A stretch of DNA of 64,000 bases, from positions 35,346 through 99,345 of the forward strand of contig NZ_JAUXVZ010000047.1 of NCBI RefSeq assembly GCF_030680185.1, written 5' to 3'. The notes under the pieces were generated by a model, which was given only the letters and a program-made list of their open reading frames with translations, ran no database searches and was not told the DNA's origin. This document shows, piece after piece, positions 8,603 through 17,180 of the stretch. Positions within the stretch are counted from its first letter, which is position 1, and every line of letters begins with the position of its first letter. A program made the translations under genes and the position numbers. The stretch comes from Phenylobacterium sp. (GTDB taxonomy: Bacteria; Pseudomonadota; Alphaproteobacteria; Caulobacterales; Caulobacteraceae).

Positions 8603-9657
8603 AGGCTTTCGTAGGTCTCAATCTGCGCCAGGCAGAGGTCGCGGGCGGCTTCGCCCAACCCCTGGCGGCGATACCAGTCCATGGTCCAGGCCACGGCTGT
8701 GGGGCCATCGAGGGCGCTCTCGAAGTCGAGCGTCCTGCGGGCGAGGCTGGCGTCCACCGCCAGGCTCCTGGCCTCGATGGAGGCGGGGTCGGGTTCATGA
8801 CGCCAGGGCTGGGCGTCCAGGGCGGCGATGGCCTGGGTGGCCAGTTCGCCGACGGTGATCTCGGCCGCGCCCGGACGCGGCCCGAAGTTCAGGGCGCGCG
8901 GGGTGTCCGGCTTCTGGACCAGGGCCTGGGCGAAGACGAGGTAGCCGGCCAGGCAGTCCAGCACATGCTGCCAGGGCCGCGTGGCCTCGGGGTGACGCAG
9001 GACAGTGGTCTCCCCGGCTCTCGCGGCGCGGACGATATCGGCCACCAGGCGGTCGCGGGAGAAGTCTCCCCCGCCGATCACATTGCCGCCTCGGGCGGTG
9101 GCCACCGGCACGCCGGCCTTGTCGAAATAGGAGCGAGCGAAGCTGGCGGTGACGATCTCTGCGCAGGCCTTGGACGCCGAATAGGGATCCTTGCCGCCCA
9201 GGGCGTCGCCCTCCTGGAAGGCGCGGCCGCCGTCGTTGTTGGCGTAGACCTTGTCCGAGGTGATCACCAGCACGGCGCGCAGGGCGTCCTCGTCCCTTAG
9301 GGATTCCAGCAGATGGGCCGTGCCCATGATATTGGTGGAGAAGGCGCCAACCGGGTCCTCGATGGCCGCGCGCACGATGGGCTGGGCGGCCATGTGCAGC
9401 ACGAGATCGAAAGGCCGGCCGCCGACCACGTCCAGCACAGCGCGGCGATCGCGGAGGTCCGCCAGATGCGAGGCGGCCAGATGGTCATAGCCGGCAAGGT
9501 CAGCGAGGGCCGGGGTCTGGTCCGGCGCCAGCGCCAGGCCGGTGACCTTGGCCCCCATGCGCGCCAGCCAGAGGCCCGCCCAGGCGCCCTTGAAGCCCGT
9601 GTGGCCGGTCAGCAGGACGCGCTTGTTCGCCCAGAAGTCCGGGTCGGGCCTGATCAT
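8599..9657 (-). CDS. rfbG: CDP-glucose 4,6-dehydratase
   Basis: A 352-residue extended SDR with TGHTGFKG (about residues 17-24), HMAAQPIV, the SDKVY motif and YSASK catalytic pair. The TGHTGFKG signature, in contrast to TGGAGFIG, separates CDP-glucose dehydratases from dTDP-glucose ones. It converts CDP-D-glucose to CDP-4-keto-6-deoxyglucose. I chose the ATG at 9657, which overlaps the rfbF stop (ATGA); a GTG two codons upstream (9663) is also possible. Confidence 0.92.
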   Translation of the reverse strand: MIRPDPDFWANKRVLLTGHTGFKGAWAGLWLARMGAKVTGLALAPDQTPALADLAGYDHLAASHLADLRDRRAVLDVVGGRPFDLVLHMAAQPIVRAAIEDPVGAFSTNIMGTAHLLESLRDEDALRAVLVITSDKVYANNDGGRAFQEGDALGGKDPYSASKACAEIVTASFARSYFDKAGVPVATARGGNVIGGGDFSRDRLVADIVRAARAGETTVLRHPEATRPWQHVLDCLAGYLVFAQALVQKPDTPRALNFGPRPGAAEITVGELATQAIAALDAQPWRHEPDPASIEARSLAVDASLARRTLDFESALDGPTAVAWTMDWYRRQGLGEAARDLCLAQIETYESL

Positions 9658-10427
9658 GCCCACTTGCGCCAGGGCGCCTGACCCGACGCCCAGAGGCCTT
9701 CCAGCTGGTTCTTGTCGCGCAGGGTGTCCATGGCCGCCCAGAAACCGTCATGGCGATAGGCGATCAGTTCGCCGTCCGCGGCCAGGCCCTCCAGGGGACC
9801 AAGCTCCCAGACGGTGGCGTCATTCTCGACCCGGTCGATCACCGAGGGGTCGAGGACGAAGAAGCCGCCATTGATCAGACCATTGTCGCCCGGCGGCTTT
9901 TCCACAAAGCGGTCCACCCGGTCGCCGGTCATCTCCAGCGCGCCATAGCGCCCAGGGGGCGCCACGGCGGTCACCGTCGCGGGCTTCCCATGGGCGGCAT
10001 GGAATTTCGCCAGGGCCGTGAGGTCCACATCGGCGACCCCATCCCCATAGGTGAAGAAGAAGGGCTCGCCGGGGGGCAGGAACTCCCGCACGCGCTTCAG
10101 CCGCCCGCCGGTCATGGTGTCGGGACCGGTGTCCACCAGGGTCACCTTCCACGGCTCATGCTTGGTGGCGTGGTAGTCGATGGCGCGGTTGGCGAGGTCG
10201 ACGGTGAAGTCCGCATTGTGCAGGACGTAGTTGGCGAAATACTCCTTCACCACATAGCCCTTGTAGCCCAGGCAAACGACGAACTCGTTGAAGCCGTGGT
10301 GGGCGAACATCTTCATGATGTGCCAGAGGATCGGCCGGCCGCCGACCTCGATCATCGGCTTGGGCCGCAGGTGGCTTTCCTCGGAAATCCGGGTGCCCAG
10401 GCCGCCGGCCAGGATGACGACTTTCAT
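9654..10427 (-). CDS. rfbF: Glucose-1-phosphate cytidylyltransferase
   Basis: A 257-residue nucleotidyltransferase: LAGGLGTRISEESHLRPKPM near the N-terminus binds CTP and the sugar phosphate, and FTYGDGVADVD gives the metal-binding acidic pair. RISEES and GGRPILWHIM are characteristic of RfbF rather than of RmlA. It makes CDP-glucose, the first committed step of this operon, and overlaps rfbG by four bases. Confidence 0.93.
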   Translation of the reverse strand: MKVVILAGGLGTRISEESHLRPKPMIEVGGRPILWHIMKMFAHHGFNEFVVCLGYKGYVVKEYFANYVLHNADFTVDLANRAIDYHATKHEPWKVTLVDTGPDTMTGGRLKRVREFLPPGEPFFFTYGDGVADVDLTALAKFHAAHGKPATVTAVAPPGRYGALEMTGDRVDRFVEKPPGDNGLINGGFFVLDPSVIDRVENDATVWELGPLEGLAADGELIAYRHDGFWAAMDTLRDKNQLEGLWASGQAPWRKWA

Positions 10428-10450
10428 CGCTGCTGTTCCCCCGCCGACGC

Positions 10451-11218
10451 TCAGGCGATCCGCTTGACGAAGGCGTCAGGCCAATAGGTGACCCGCGAAT
10501 TCACCACCCCTTCGTTGAAGGGGAAGGTCGGCTCTTCGATGATGAAGCGCTTATCCTGGGCCACGAACTCATGTACCGCCTGACGGGGATTGTTCCAGGT
10601 CCAGTCCTCGGCCGTGCGGGGTCCGCCCACCACCTGTTCCATGATCCCGTCGGTGGCGACGATGTAGGAGCCCACCGGCACCATGTCGGCATAGGCGCGC
10701 AGTTCGTCGAGCACGTGGCCCTTGGTGTGGTTGGAATCGAGCACCACCAGCACGGTCTCGCCGGGCTTGATCTGCGCCTTGACCTGTTCGACCACCTCGG
10801 GCGCGGTGGAGGAGCCTTCGATCAGCTCGATCCGCTTCTTCATCGGGTGGGCCTCGATGGCCGTGCGATTGTGCGGCCGGATCTCGATATCGATGCCGAT
10901 CACCCGACCCTTGTTCATCGCCTCGAACAGGGAGGCGTAGAAGACCAGGGACCCGCCATGGGCCACGCCGGTCTCCACCAGCACGTCGGGCTTCAGATCC
11001 CAGATCACCTCCTGCAGGCGGACCATGTCCTCCGGCAGCTGAATGATCGGCCGGCCCATCCAGGCGAAGGAATAGACGTATTTGGAATCCCAGGTCGCCC
11101 GGACCCAGGCCTTGGACGCCGCGGCGAACCCTTCGGCGGTGGAGAGGCTGTGGCGCGTTTCTGTGTCGCCGTCGCGGACGACGACTTCGCCGCGCTCTTC
11201 GTCGATGATGGTGATCAA
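10451..11218 (-). CDS. CmcI/cephalosporin hydroxylase-family (class I methyltransferase fold) protein
   Basis: A 255-residue protein with VETGVAHGGSLVFYASLF and GIDIEIR, the SAM-binding-like region of the CmcI family. Members annotated as cephalosporin hydroxylases in glycan loci are usually sugar O-methyltransferases, for example for rhamnose residues. It is the first gene of the minus-strand operon, 23 bases upstream of rfbF. O-methylation of a glycan sugar is the best guess; the exact substrate cannot be read from sequence. Confidence 0.78.
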   Translation of the reverse strand: MITIIDEERGEVVVRDGDTETRHSLSTAEGFAAASKAWVRATWDSKYVYSFAWMGRPIIQLPEDMVRLQEVIWDLKPDVLVETGVAHGGSLVFYASLFEAMNKGRVIGIDIEIRPHNRTAIEAHPMKKRIELIEGSSTAPEVVEQVKAQIKPGETVLVVLDSNHTKGHVLDELRAYADMVPVGSYIVATDGIMEQVVGGPRTAEDWTWNNPRQAVHEFVAQDKRFIIEEPTFPFNEGVVNSRVTYWPDAFVKRIA

Positions 11219-11346
11219 GACCCCGACCTTGTATGCCGTTTCTGGCGGGCCGTGCTTAGGTGACCCGCTCTGTGGCCTCCTCCATATCGCGTGTCGGCGG
11301 CCCGATGAAGCCGTATCCCGCGTCAGGGGCGCTGGCGCTCCTCTAG

Positions 11347-12105
11347 ATGATCCAGGAGCAGGACTTGGAGCCGAAGGTCGATTTCATCATCGTCGGCGCG
11401 CAGAAGGCCGGGACGACGGCCCTGTTCGACTATCTGGGCGAGCATCCGCAGATCGGCCTGTCGGACGTCAAGGAAGTTCACTTCTTCGACGACGAGACCC
11501 AAGACTGGGCCGCCCCGGATTACGGCGACTATCACGCCCGCTTCGACCTGGCCGATCGCAGCCGCCGCTGGGGCGAGGCCACGCCCATCTACCTCTATTG
11601 GAAGAACAGCATCGCGCGGATCGCAGCCTATAATCCCGCGGCGCGGCTGATCATCCTGCTCCGCGATCCGGTGGAGCGGGCCTGGTCGCACTGGAAGATG
11701 GAGTTCGCCCGGGGGGCGGAAACCGCACCGTTCGATTGGTGCATTCGACGGGGCCGCGCCCGACTGTTCGAATCCGAACCATGGGGCTTCCATCGGGAGT
11801 TCAGCTATGTGGAGCGCGGCTTCTATGGCGAGCAGATCGCCCAGGCACTGGCGCATTTTCCAGCGCGACAGCTGCTGATCCTGCGCTCCGAAGATCTCGA
11901 CGCCGCGCCTGCGGCGACCTTGCAGCGAATCAGCGGCTTCCTGGACATCGACCCTGCCCCGCCCGTCCAGCGCCGGCGGGTGCACGAGGGCCAGCCAATG
12001 AGCTATCCGTCCAGCCTGACGACCGAGGATGTCGCCTATCTGCGCGGGCTGTATGGCGAGGACATGGCCCAGCTCGCCGAGCTGACCGGCATTCGATTCT
12101 GGTGA
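11347..12105 (+). CDS. Sulfotransferase (PAPS-dependent)
   Basis: A 252-residue sulfotransferase of the heparan/Nod-factor type. The 5'-phosphosulfate loop GAQKAGTTAL lies at residues 17-26 and the 3'-phosphate site LLRDPVERAWSHWKME in the middle; SYVERGFYGEQI and ILRSEDL also match the family. It likely adds sulfate to a surface polysaccharide or glycolipid. No convincing ribosome site precedes the ATG, but homologous motifs begin right after it. Confidence 0.85.
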   Translation: MIQEQDLEPKVDFIIVGAQKAGTTALFDYLGEHPQIGLSDVKEVHFFDDETQDWAAPDYGDYHARFDLADRSRRWGEATPIYLYWKNSIARIAAYNPAARLIILLRDPVERAWSHWKMEFARGAETAPFDWCIRRGRARLFESEPWGFHREFSYVERGFYGEQIAQALAHFPARQLLILRSEDLDAAPAATLQRISGFLDIDPAPPVQRRRVHEGQPMSYPSSLTTEDVAYLRGLYGEDMAQLAELTGIRFW

Positions 12106-12149
12106 GCCTCGCCATATTTCCGTCAGGCCACTTGGCCAATCTCGCCGCC

Positions 12150-13190
12150 ATGCTCGCCATGTCCCGCAGGTGGAAAACGCCACCGGCCGCCGTTCCGATT
12201 CTTGCCGCGACCACCCTGCTGGCGGCCTGTTCGCCTAGCGCCCCGAGCGAGGCGGCTGACGCGGCTCCGCTCGGCCCCCAGCTCGTCCTGCCGGTGGACT
12301 GCGTGCTGGGGGAGACCTGCGAGATCCAGAACTATGTGGACCGCGACCCTGGCCCCGGCGCCAAGGACTATACCTGCGCGACGCGCACCTATCAGGACCA
12401 CAAGGGCGTCGATATCCGCATCCCCGACATGGCCGCCCAGCGAGCCGGGGTCGATGTCCTGGCCGCAGCGCCGGGCCGTGTGACGCGGTTGCGCGACGGG
12501 GTGGCCGACGTATCGGTGCGCAACACCGGGGTGGCCGCCGTGGACGGCGTTGAGTGCGGCAATGGGATCGTCATCGACCATGGCGACGGCTGGGAAAGCC
12601 AGTACTGCCATCTGGCCCAGGGCAGTCTGATCGTCGCACAGGACGCCGAGGTTCGGGCCGGACAACCCATCGCCCGCATCGGCCTGTCTGGGCAGACCGA
12701 ATATCCCCACCTGCACTTCTCGTTGCGCAAGGACGGCCAGGTAGTCGATCCATTCGCACCGGAGGGCGGCGAGGCCTGCGAGGCGAGGGGCGCGCTATGG
12801 GCCGCCAGCGTTTCAGCGGCCATGGCCTATAAGTCCGGCGCCGTGCTCAACACGGGATTTTCGTCCGGCGCCGTGTCGATGGAGTCCATCGAGGACGGCG
12901 GGCTGCCCCCGGCCAGCGCCCATGCGCCAGCCCTGGTGGCCTATGTTCGCGCCATTGGCCTTGAGGCCGGCGACATCCAGCATCTTACGGTCACGGGCCC
13001 CGGAGGGGACCTGCTGGCCGAGACCACGATCGATCCCCTGGATGGCCCCAAGGCCCAGTACATGCTCTATGCCGGCCGACGGACCCCCGCCGACGGCTGG
13101 GCGCCCGGGACCTATATGGCGGCCTATTGGGTCGAGCGCGGCGGACGACGCGCCCTGGAGCGGCGCTTCGAGATCAACCTCCAGGACTAA
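12150..13190 (+). CDS. M23-family metallopeptidase lipoprotein
   Basis: A 346-residue predicted lipoprotein with a signal peptide ending in the lipobox LLAAC (Cys27). The LytM/M23 domain shows HKGVDI, HGDGWESQYCHL and PHLHFSL, which provide the zinc ligands of an endopeptidase acting on peptidoglycan cross-links. After it comes about 130 residues of unassigned C-terminal region. The longer open frame upstream overlaps the sulfotransferase gene out of frame, so I chose ATG 12150 (ATG 12159 is an alternative). The gene has no obvious operon partner. Confidence 0.82.
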   Translation: MLAMSRRWKTPPAAVPILAATTLLAACSPSAPSEAADAAPLGPQLVLPVDCVLGETCEIQNYVDRDPGPGAKDYTCATRTYQDHKGVDIRIPDMAAQRAGVDVLAAAPGRVTRLRDGVADVSVRNTGVAAVDGVECGNGIVIDHGDGWESQYCHLAQGSLIVAQDAEVRAGQPIARIGLSGQTEYPHLHFSLRKDGQVVDPFAPEGGEACEARGALWAASVSAAMAYKSGAVLNTGFSSGAVSMESIEDGGLPPASAHAPALVAYVRAIGLEAGDIQHLTVTGPGGDLLAETTIDPLDGPKAQYMLYAGRRTPADGWAPGTYMAAYWVERGGRRALERRFEINLQD

Positions 13191-13217
13191 GCGGTCCGCC
13201 TGGAATTTTCTCTAAAC

Positions 13218-13235
13218 CTGTCGTTAAGACGACAG
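13218..13235 (+). terminator. Short dyad after the M23 gene, weak terminator candidate
   Basis: CTGTCGT-TAAG-ACGACAG is a perfect seven-base stem with a four-base loop, 28 bases after the M23 stop. It is followed by a pyrimidine-rich stretch (ACTCTCTTTC), not a clean T run, so termination is possible but unproven. Confidence 0.4.
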
Positions 13236-13307
13236 ACTCTCTTTCGCAGCTCGGCGGACTAAGCTACAGTTTGATGTCAGCCTTGCTCTCCAGGGCTGTG
13301 TCGCATC

Positions 13308-13345
13308 GGTCGGGCCATAGCGTCCATGCCAGCTATGGCCCGACC
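13308..13345. repeat. Perfect 14-bp inverted repeat with 10-bp loop
   Basis: GGTCGGGCCATAGC (13308-13321) and its exact complement GCTATGGCCCGACC (13332-13345) flank a 10-base loop. No T tract follows in either direction, so it is not a standard intrinsic terminator. It may be a structured RNA element, a mobile repeat or a protein site. Confidence 0.75.
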
Positions 13346-13680
13346 TCTTGCATCTCCTGAAAATTTGGATCGTTCGTCGCCGGGTCGAGGTGGCCTTGGT
13401 CGCGTCAGGCTTGTGCGCGCGCTTGTTGTCGGGCGACGCGTGCAGGCCTCTTGGGCCAAATCGTCCGACGCCGACGTTGTTCAGGGGCCCCGAGGCCCCG
13501 TATGGCCAGGTCTGCCTGGAAAGCCGAGCCGCCCGACGGCCCTGCCTGTCGAAGTCCGGGTTTCTGGCCTAGACCGGCCCAGAACAGGCCTGACTTGCAC
13601 ACAGATCGGACGGGGAAGCCGGTGCGCGTCCGTGAGCTCCGTCGAGAGACAGGCTCCGATGACGTGAACGGGTCGCACCA

Positions 13681-13711
13681 AAGAAAAGGGGCCGCCCCGA
13701 AGGACGGCCCC
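13681..13711 (-). terminator. Intrinsic terminator of the RTX protein gene
   Basis: On the minus strand, 26 bases after the RTX stop, GGGGCCGTCC-TTCG-GGGCGGCCCC forms a strong stem with a stable TTCG loop and is followed directly by TTTTCTTT. It is correctly placed and oriented to end the RTX transcript. Confidence 0.9.
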
Positions 13712-13736
13712 AATCTTAGTTCGGACTGTAAGTCGT

Positions 13737-15560
13737 TTAGACGACGAAGTCGGACTGCTCGACGCCAGCCAGGGTGACGCCGTTCAGGTAGACAGTGCCG
13801 GTCACCGTGTTGGTGCCGCTGATGTCGGCGAAGACATAGACGTCGCCGCCAACTTGCACCGCGACGATGTCGCGCTGACCGCCGCCGATCAGGGCAGCCG
13901 CGTCATTGAACGCCTGGGCGTAGGTCCAGGTCGCGTCGCCGATTTCGGCGTAGTTGGTCGCCGTGGCGGCCACACCGAAGGAGATCGAGTCATCAGCAGA
14001 GACGAAGTTGTTGATGCGATCGATCGAACCCGTGGTCGACGAGGTGTCGCCGGCCGCGAAGACGAAGCGATCGGCGCCAGCGCCGCCGTCCATGGTGTCG
14101 ACACCGGCGCCGCCGGTGATGGTGTCAGCGCCAGCGCCGCCGATGATGGAGTCGTTGCCGGCTCCACCGAGCAGGGCGTTGCTACCGCCGTTGGCGGCCG
14201 CCGTGATCAGGTCGTTGCCTTCGCCACCGTTGATGGTGTCGTTGCCGCCACCCGAAGTGATCAGGTCATTGCCCGCATCGCCGTTAGCAACGTTGTTGCC
14301 GCCAGCCGACAGATCGATGGTGTCATTGCCGTCGCCACCGGAGATGGTGTCGGCGCCCGTGCCAGCCGTGATCGAGTCGTTGCCCGCGCCGCCAGACATG
14401 TTGTTGGCGCCCGCGGTCGCGCTGACCTGGTCGTCACCTTCGCCACCGTCGATGGTGTCGTTGCCCGCACCGCCGGCGAGGGTGTCGTTGCCGCCCTCAC
14501 CGAAGATTTGGTCAGCGTCCGTGCCGCCGGTGATGTTGTCGTTACCAAGGTTGCCGTTCAGGAAGTTGGAGCCCGAGGTGCCAACGATGGTGTCGTTACC
14601 TTGACCGCCGAGGAGGGTGTCATTACCCGCGCCGCCCGTCATGTTGTCGTCGCCGAGGTTGCCGTTGGCCCAGTCGTTGCCAGCGTCGCCGTCGATCGTG
14701 TCGTTGTCCTGACCGCCGTACAGGCTGTCGTTGCCGGCGCCACCGTTGATGGAGTCAGCGCCCGCATTGCCTTGCAGCGAGTCGTTGTCGGCTTCGCCCA
14801 GCAGGGTGTCGGCGCCGAGGCCGCCCCACATGGTGTCGTTGCCGGCGCCGCCCGTGAGGCTGTCAGAACCTTCACCGCCATCGACGCTGTCGTTGCCCGT
14901 GCCGCCGGCGATATCGTCGTCGCCAGCTTCACCCAGGAGGGTGTCGTTGCCGCCGCCGCCAACGAGCGAGTCGTTGCCGAGGTTGCCGTTGATGAAGTCG
15001 GCGCCAGCGCCACCGGTGATCGAGTCGGTGCCTTGGCCGCCGAGCAGGGTCTCGGACTGACCGGTCAGGCCGCCACCGGTGATGGTGTCGTCGCCCAGGT
15101 TGCCGTGAGCAAAGTTGTTGCCGCCACCGGTGCCGATGACGTCATTGCCCTGGCCGCCGTAGATCTGGTCAGCCGACGAACCCGCGGTGATGGAGTCGTT
15201 GCCGGCGTTGCCTTGGATGAAGTTCGCGCCGTCGTTGCCGGTCAGCGAGTCGTTGCCGTCGCCGCCGTACATGCCGTCAGCGCCCGAAGCGCCAGCCTGG
15301 GTTTCGTTGCCGGCGCCGCCGATGAACAGAACCGAACCCGTGGTGGTGGTTTCGACTTCGCCGTAGATGCCGGTGCCGAAGATCTTCGTGACGCCATTGA
15401 CGGTGATGCTCACCCGAGCCGGCTCAGCGCCAACCGCGGGAACGTAGAGCACAGTGATCGCCGAAGCGTTGGTGCCCGGCGCGAACGCCAGCGAGTCAGC
15501 GCCGGACGCATAGGCGAGGGCCTGTGCCGGCGTAATGGTGTCGAAAGTATAGTTAGCCAT
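13737..15560 (-). CDS. RTX calcium-binding-repeat surface protein (S-layer-like, type I secreted)
   Basis: A 607-residue acidic, Cys-free protein. After about 95 N-terminal residues come more than 30 glycine/aspartate nonapeptides of the form GGxGNDxL, which bind calcium in a parallel beta-roll, then a C-terminal region ending in a hydrophobic, acidic tail (VEQSDFVV) as in type I secretion substrates. No N-terminal signal peptide is present. A strong ribosome site (GGAGAG) precedes the ATG and a strong terminator follows. The exporter genes lie directly upstream on the same strand. An abundant surface-layer-like protein is likely; it is much shorter than Caulobacter RsaA (about 1,000 residues). 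Confidence 0.85.
   Translation of the reverse strand: MANYTFDTITPAQALAYASGADSLAFAPGTNASAITVLYVPAVGAEPARVSITVNGVTKIFGTGIYGEVETTTTGSVLFIGGAGNETQAGASGADGMYGGDGNDSLTGNDGANFIQGNAGNDSITAGSSADQIYGGQGNDVIGTGGGNNFAHGNLGDDTITGGGLTGQSETLLGGQGTDSITGGAGADFINGNLGNDSLVGGGGNDTLLGEAGDDDIAGGTGNDSVDGGEGSDSLTGGAGNDTMWGGLGADTLLGEADNDSLQGNAGADSINGGAGNDSLYGGQDNDTIDGDAGNDWANGNLGDDNMTGGAGNDTLLGGQGNDTIVGTSGSNFLNGNLGNDNITGGTDADQIFGEGGNDTLAGGAGNDTIDGGEGDDQVSATAGANNMSGGAGNDSITAGTGADTISGGDGNDTIDLSAGGNNVANGDAGNDLITSGGGNDTINGGEGNDLITAAANGGSNALLGGAGNDSIIGGAGADTITGGAGVDTMDGGAGADRFVFAAGDTSSTTGSIDRINNFVSADDSISFGVAATATNYAEIGDATWTYAQAFNDAAALIGGGQRDIVAVQVGGDVYVFADISGTNTVTGTVYLNGVTLAGVEQSDFVV
14060..15290 (-). repeat. RTX nonapeptide repeat array
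   Basis: This stretch encodes the tandem GGxGxDxLx units of the RTX protein. At DNA level it is a degenerate repeat rich in CCG/TCG codons with a period of 27 bases and multiples, which makes long shadow frames on the opposite strand. Confidence 0.85.
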
Positions 15561-15794
15561 GCTTCTCTCCAGTCAGTGTCACGTGGACCCCAGAACGCCT
15601 GGCCACCATCCCGCGGATGGAGCGGTCCTGGCGGTCCCTCCCCGCGCGCCATTACACATGGACGTGGCGAAGGTTAAAACGAGCCCGAGGAATGGGTATC
15701 GGATGCTTCGGCGATACGCAATATCAAAAAGCCTTGCCGGGCGCGGGTCGCGTAGAGGTGTGACTTACCCGCCGAGACTCATATGACCTGGATT
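15561..15794 (-). promoter_or_regulatory. Leader/promoter interval of the RTX gene
   Basis: These 234 bases separate the adaptor gene from the RTX gene on the same strand. The length and the separate terminator suggest that the RTX gene has its own promoter and a long 5' leader. I could not fix a promoter with confidence; the ribosome site is GGAGAG nine bases before the ATG. Confidence 0.4.
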
Positions 15795-17180
15795 CTACTC
15801 TTCCCGCAGGGCGTTGTCGAAGGTGTCGGTCAGCGGATCGAGAATATAGGACAGGATCGAGCGGCGCCCGGTGACGATCATGGCCTGGGCGGGCATGCCC
15901 GGCGCCAGCTCCACGTCGCGGGGTAGCTTGGCCAGGGCCGCGGGGTCGATGCGCAGCTCGGCGAGGAAGTAGGCGACGCCGGTCTGCTGATCCACCAGGC
16001 GGTCGGCCGACAGGCTGGTGACCGTGGCGCTCATGGGCGGGACGCGGCGCGAGCTGAAGGCCGAAACCTCGACCTGGGCCTCCTGGCCGATCCTGACGCT
16101 GTCCACGTCGGTCGGCTTGACGCGGGCATGGACGATCAGCGGCGCGTCGGCCGGCACGATGTCCATCAGCAGCTCGCCGGGGGTGACGACGCCGCCCACC
16201 GTAAACTGGGTGAGGTTCAGCACATAGCCGTCCACCGGCGAACTGACCGTGGTGCGGTCCAGAATCTGCCGGGCGGCGGTCAGGCGGGGGCCCACGTCGG
16301 AGAGCTGGCTCTGCATCTGGCGGAGGCCTTCGGCCGCCTCGCTGATTCGCTGATTTCGCAGGGTGGTGAGCTGAAGCCGCGCCTCCCCTTGCGCCTGACG
16401 CAGGCGATTGAGCTCTGAGGTCAGGGCGCCGCGACGCCCGCCCAGCTCCGCCAGGCTGCGCTCATAGCGCAGGATCAGGGTTTTGGGCGCGTAGCCCTTT
16501 TCATAGAGCGTCTGATAGCCGGCCAGCTCCTCGCGGGTGAAGCCGATCTGTTCGTCGATGGAATCGAGCTGGGCCTGGACCCCGACCATCTGGGTGGCCA
16601 GCTGATCGACCCGCTGCTCCAGCACGCCCTGCTGGCTGATGAAGAACTGCAGGCGGGTGTTGAACAGAAGCTGCTGGTCGCGGATCAGGCCGGCGACCCG
16701 AGGATCGCTCATGCGGCCGGTCAGTTCCTGCGGCAGGGCCAGGGTCTGGCTCCCTGCCGATTCGGCGCTGAATCGGGCGCTCTGGGCCAGGACGGCGTCA
16801 TACTGATTCTGAAGCACGTCGACCGTGGCGTCCGACTGGACGGCGTCGAAGCGGATCAAGGGCTGATTGGCGCGCACGCGCTCGCCCTCGCGCACCAGGA
16901 TCTGGGAGACCACGCCGCCTTCCCGATGACGCAGGGTCTTGCGGCTGGACTCCACCCGCACCTCGGCCGGGGCCGCCACAGCCGCGCTGATCTGGGTGAA
17001 GCCCGCCCAGATCAACATGCCGAAGACGAAGACGCCCACGACCACGCAGCCGATCAGGACCGGGCGCCAAAGGCGCTTTTCCAGGTCGCGGTTCGGCTCG
17101 GGCTCGCCCACGTCAAAGCGGGTGTCGAGAGGGCGGATCGGGCCGAGCACCGGCTTGAGGGGACCGAGGTCGAATTTCAT
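15795..17180 (-). CDS. Type I secretion periplasmic adaptor (HlyD/PrtE family)
   Basis: A 461-residue membrane fusion protein: a cytoplasmic N-terminus, one transmembrane segment (about residues 33-55), a biotinyl-lipoyl-like piece, long coiled-coil hairpin (about residues 130-300, rich in QLATQ/RLRQAQ heptads), and a C-terminal barrel with VKPTDVDSVRIGQ. It bridges the ABC exporter to an outer-membrane TolC-type channel, which is not encoded in the window. Its ATG overlaps the exporter gene stop (ATGA). Corresponds to RsaE/PrtE in function. Confidence 0.92.
   Translation of the reverse strand: MKFDLGPLKPVLGPIRPLDTRFDVGEPEPNRDLEKRLWRPVLIGCVVVGVFVFGMLIWAGFTQISAAVAAPAEVRVESSRKTLRHREGGVVSQILVREGERVRANQPLIRFDAVQSDATVDVLQNQYDAVLAQSARFSAESAGSQTLALPQELTGRMSDPRVAGLIRDQQLLFNTRLQFFISQQGVLEQRVDQLATQMVGVQAQLDSIDEQIGFTREELAGYQTLYEKGYAPKTLILRYERSLAELGGRRGALTSELNRLRQAQGEARLQLTTLRNQRISEAAEGLRQMQSQLSDVGPRLTAARQILDRTTVSSPVDGYVLNLTQFTVGGVVTPGELLMDIVPADAPLIVHARVKPTDVDSVRIGQEAQVEVSAFSSRRVPPMSATVTSLSADRLVDQQTGVAYFLAELRIDPAALAKLPRDVELAPGMPAQAMIVTGRRSILSYILDPLTDTFDNALREE

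Larger units (their letters stand above)
13191..13680. other. Non-coding interval with two dyads
   Basis: No convincing gene was found between the M23 gene and the RTX gene terminator. The short open frames here have biased Arg/Pro composition and no family motif. The interval holds two inverted repeats listed separately (13218-13235 and 13308-13345). Confidence 0.6.

Noticed and set aside
13326..13667. Short open frames between the M23 and RTX genes
   Set aside because: No ribosome site, biased composition, and overlap with each other on both strands.
14060..15290. Regular repeats that could suggest a CRISPR array
   Set aside because: The period is 27 bases with degenerate copies, and it encodes RTX nonapeptides; there are no unique spacers or cas genes.
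13854..15677. 607-codon open frame on the plus strand opposite the RTX gene
   Set aside because: It is the complement of the glycine/aspartate repeats; composition is Val/Ala/Arg-biased without family motif, while the minus strand has a good start, RTX motifs and terminator.
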